Shown piece by piece: positions 62,935 through 64,000 of a stretch of 64,000 nt of DNA (position 1 is its first letter; each line of letters begins with the position of its first letter). This DNA comes from Roseateles hydrophilus (GTDB taxonomy: Bacteria > Pseudomonadota > Gammaproteobacteria > Burkholderiales > Burkholderiaceae_C), in contig NZ_JAPPUY010000001.1 in NCBI RefSeq assembly GCF_026712245.1, positions 868,001-932,000 on the forward strand. The letters are read 5' to 3'. A program made the position numbers and the translations under genes. Under the pieces are notes generated by a model. That model had not been told where the DNA came from, did not search any database, and worked only from the letters and a program-made list of their open reading frames with translations.

Positions 62935-64000
62935 ATGGCCCAGCAGCAGGATGACGACGGCAGCCCCGGTGGCACGGGCCGCGTGACGGTCACCGACATC
63001 GCGGCTGCCGCGGGCGTGTCGGTCATGACGGTGTCGCGCGCACTCAGCGGCAAGGGCTATGTGGCCGAGGCCACGCGGGCCAAGGTGCAGCAGGTGGCTC
63101 AGTCCATGGGTTACGTGGCCAACGTGGGCGCAAAGGCGATGAAGGGCGGCCGCACGCGGGTGCTGGGCCTGCTGGTGACCGACTTCCAGTCTCCGGTCAT
63201 CGCGGCCATCATCAACGCGATCAGCCGCGTCGTGAAGCAGGCGGGGCTGGACCTGCTGCTGTACGACATTGCCACGCCCGACGGCGACAGCGCCCGGCCG
63301 GAGATCGTGCCGCTGATGTCCAGCCTGTGCGATGGCCTGCTGCTCATCCTGCCTGGCAAGCAGGCCGAGCAGCTGGCGCAGTTCCAGCGCGCCAAGCTGC
63401 CCGTCGTGCTGGTGAACTACTGGCGCGCACCGACGCCGCTGCCGGTCGTGCGTGCCGACAACTACGAAGGCGCCTACGCCGTGACCCAGCACCTGCTGGC
63501 ACTGGGCCACCGCCGCATTGCCTTCGTGCGCGGCACGGCGCATTCCGGGCAGAGCCCGGAGCGCGAACGCGGCTACCTGGCGGCGCTGGCCGAGGCGGGC
63601 CTGACGCCCGACCCGGAGCTCATCGTGCAGGGCGACTTCGGTCAGCGTTCGGGCGTCGAGCAGGGGCAGGTCTTGCTGGGCCTGGCGGAGCCGCCGACGG
63701 CCATCTTCTGCGCCAACGACCTGATGGCGCTGGGCGTGCTGAACGCTGCGCAGGCCGCAGGTGTGGAGGTGCCGGGCCAGCTGTCGATCGCGGGTTTCGA
63801 TGACATTCCCGCCGCCGCCGTGTGCCATCCGGCGCTGACGACCGTGAGGCAGGACTACGAGCAGCTGGGCGATAGCGCCGTGCGGCTGCTGCTTCAGCAC
63901 ATCGAGAACGGCACGCAGCGCGGCATGCGTATCGAACTGCAGAGCCATGTCGTCGTGCGCGGCTCCACCGCTGCTGCAGCCACAGGCCGGCGCGCTGGCG
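62935..64000 (+). CDS. LacI family transcriptional regulator (3' end outside window)
   Basis: At least 355 residues are visible and the frame stays open to the window edge. The N-terminus has the LacI helix-turn-helix (VTVTDIAAAAGVSVMTVSRAL) and hinge region, followed by a sugar-binding fold: VLGLLVTDFQSPVIAAIINAI, HRRIAFVRGTAHSGQSPERERGY, TAIFCANDLMALGVLNAA and LSIAGFDDIPAAAVCHPALTTVRQD. This is the GntR/sugar-acid branch in appearance, but the effector is unknown. It is divergent from macA; the real target may lie beyond the window. Confidence 0.92.
   Translation, partial: MAQQQDDDGSPGGTGRVTVTDIAAAAGVSVMTVSRALSGKGYVAEATRAKVQQVAQSMGYVANVGAKAMKGGRTRVLGLLVTDFQSPVIAAIINAISRVVKQAGLDLLLYDIATPDGDSARPEIVPLMSSLCDGLLLILPGKQAEQLAQFQRAKLPVVLVNYWRAPTPLPVVRADNYEGAYAVTQHLLALGHRRIAFVRGTAHSGQSPERERGYLAALAEAGLTPDPELIVQGDFGQRSGVEQGQVLLGLAEPPTAIFCANDLMALGVLNAAQAAGVEVPGQLSIAGFDDIPAAAVCHPALTTVRQDYEQLGDSAVRLLLQHIENGTQRGMRIELQSHVVVRGSTAAAATGRRAG

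Overview
The window is high-GC bacterial chromosome. Gene content and gene order point to a betaproteobacterium of the order Burkholderiales, in the broad Roseateles/Mitsuaria/Rubrivivax neighbourhood; this placement is inferred. Supporting signs are an elongation factor P with Arg32 next to its rhamnosyltransferase EarP, a kynB-kynU-kynA operon, a Bug/TctC-type solute receptor, a DUF4936 protein, and Burkholderiales-style GC-rich intergenic repeats. No rRNA or CRISPR array is present. Two tRNA genes (Val, His) are present.

Layout. 1-3.6 kb: a light-repair block (DUF2256 end, iron-sulfur photolyase, a second photolyase-like protein whose domains look permuted, and a PhyH-type dioxygenase). 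3.6-12.4 kb: housekeeping and envelope genes (amiC, tsaE, queG, a chalcone-isomerase-like protein, a TctC receptor, xerD, a TonB-dependent receptor, MarC). 12.4-21 kb: a REP-like hairpin, a 48-residue lysine-rich protein, an acetyltransferase, aceA, a chemoreceptor, an uncharacterised flavin oxidase/iron alcohol dehydrogenase pair, an esterase and a thioesterase-acetyltransferase fusion. 21-34.8 kb: conserved core blocks ygfZ-mltG-tmk-holB-pilZ-tatD, efp-earP, uvrC-pgsA and hupB-tRNA-Val-ppiD-tRNA-His.

34.76-41.42 kb is a 6.6-kb integrative element in the 3' end of tRNA-His, bounded by an 18-bp direct repeat. It carries a tyrosine integrase, a ParB-like protein, a zinc-finger protein, a DUF5063 protein, a serine recombinase and a P-loop ATPase with a glycine/serine-rich insert. 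It has no capsid, replication or conjugation genes. The ATPase/DUF5063 half is the best candidate for undescribed biology, possibly anti-phage defence, but that role is inferred only from position and fold.

41.5-64 kb is chromosome again. An Lrp-type regulator is divergent from a three-domain sulfur enzyme (cysteine desulfurase, metallo-beta-lactamase-fold domain, rhodanese). It is followed by a four-EF-hand protein, an FAD oxidoreductase, an MFS exporter, DUF3616-pepP, the kynurenine operon (tryptophan to anthranilate), a solute-binding protein, a DUF3011 protein, and a LysR regulator divergent from glutaryl-CoA dehydrogenase over two matching dyads. The end holds a glutaminyl cyclase, a MacA-MacB-outer membrane factor efflux operon and the start of a LacI-family regulator with an apparent autoregulatory promoter.
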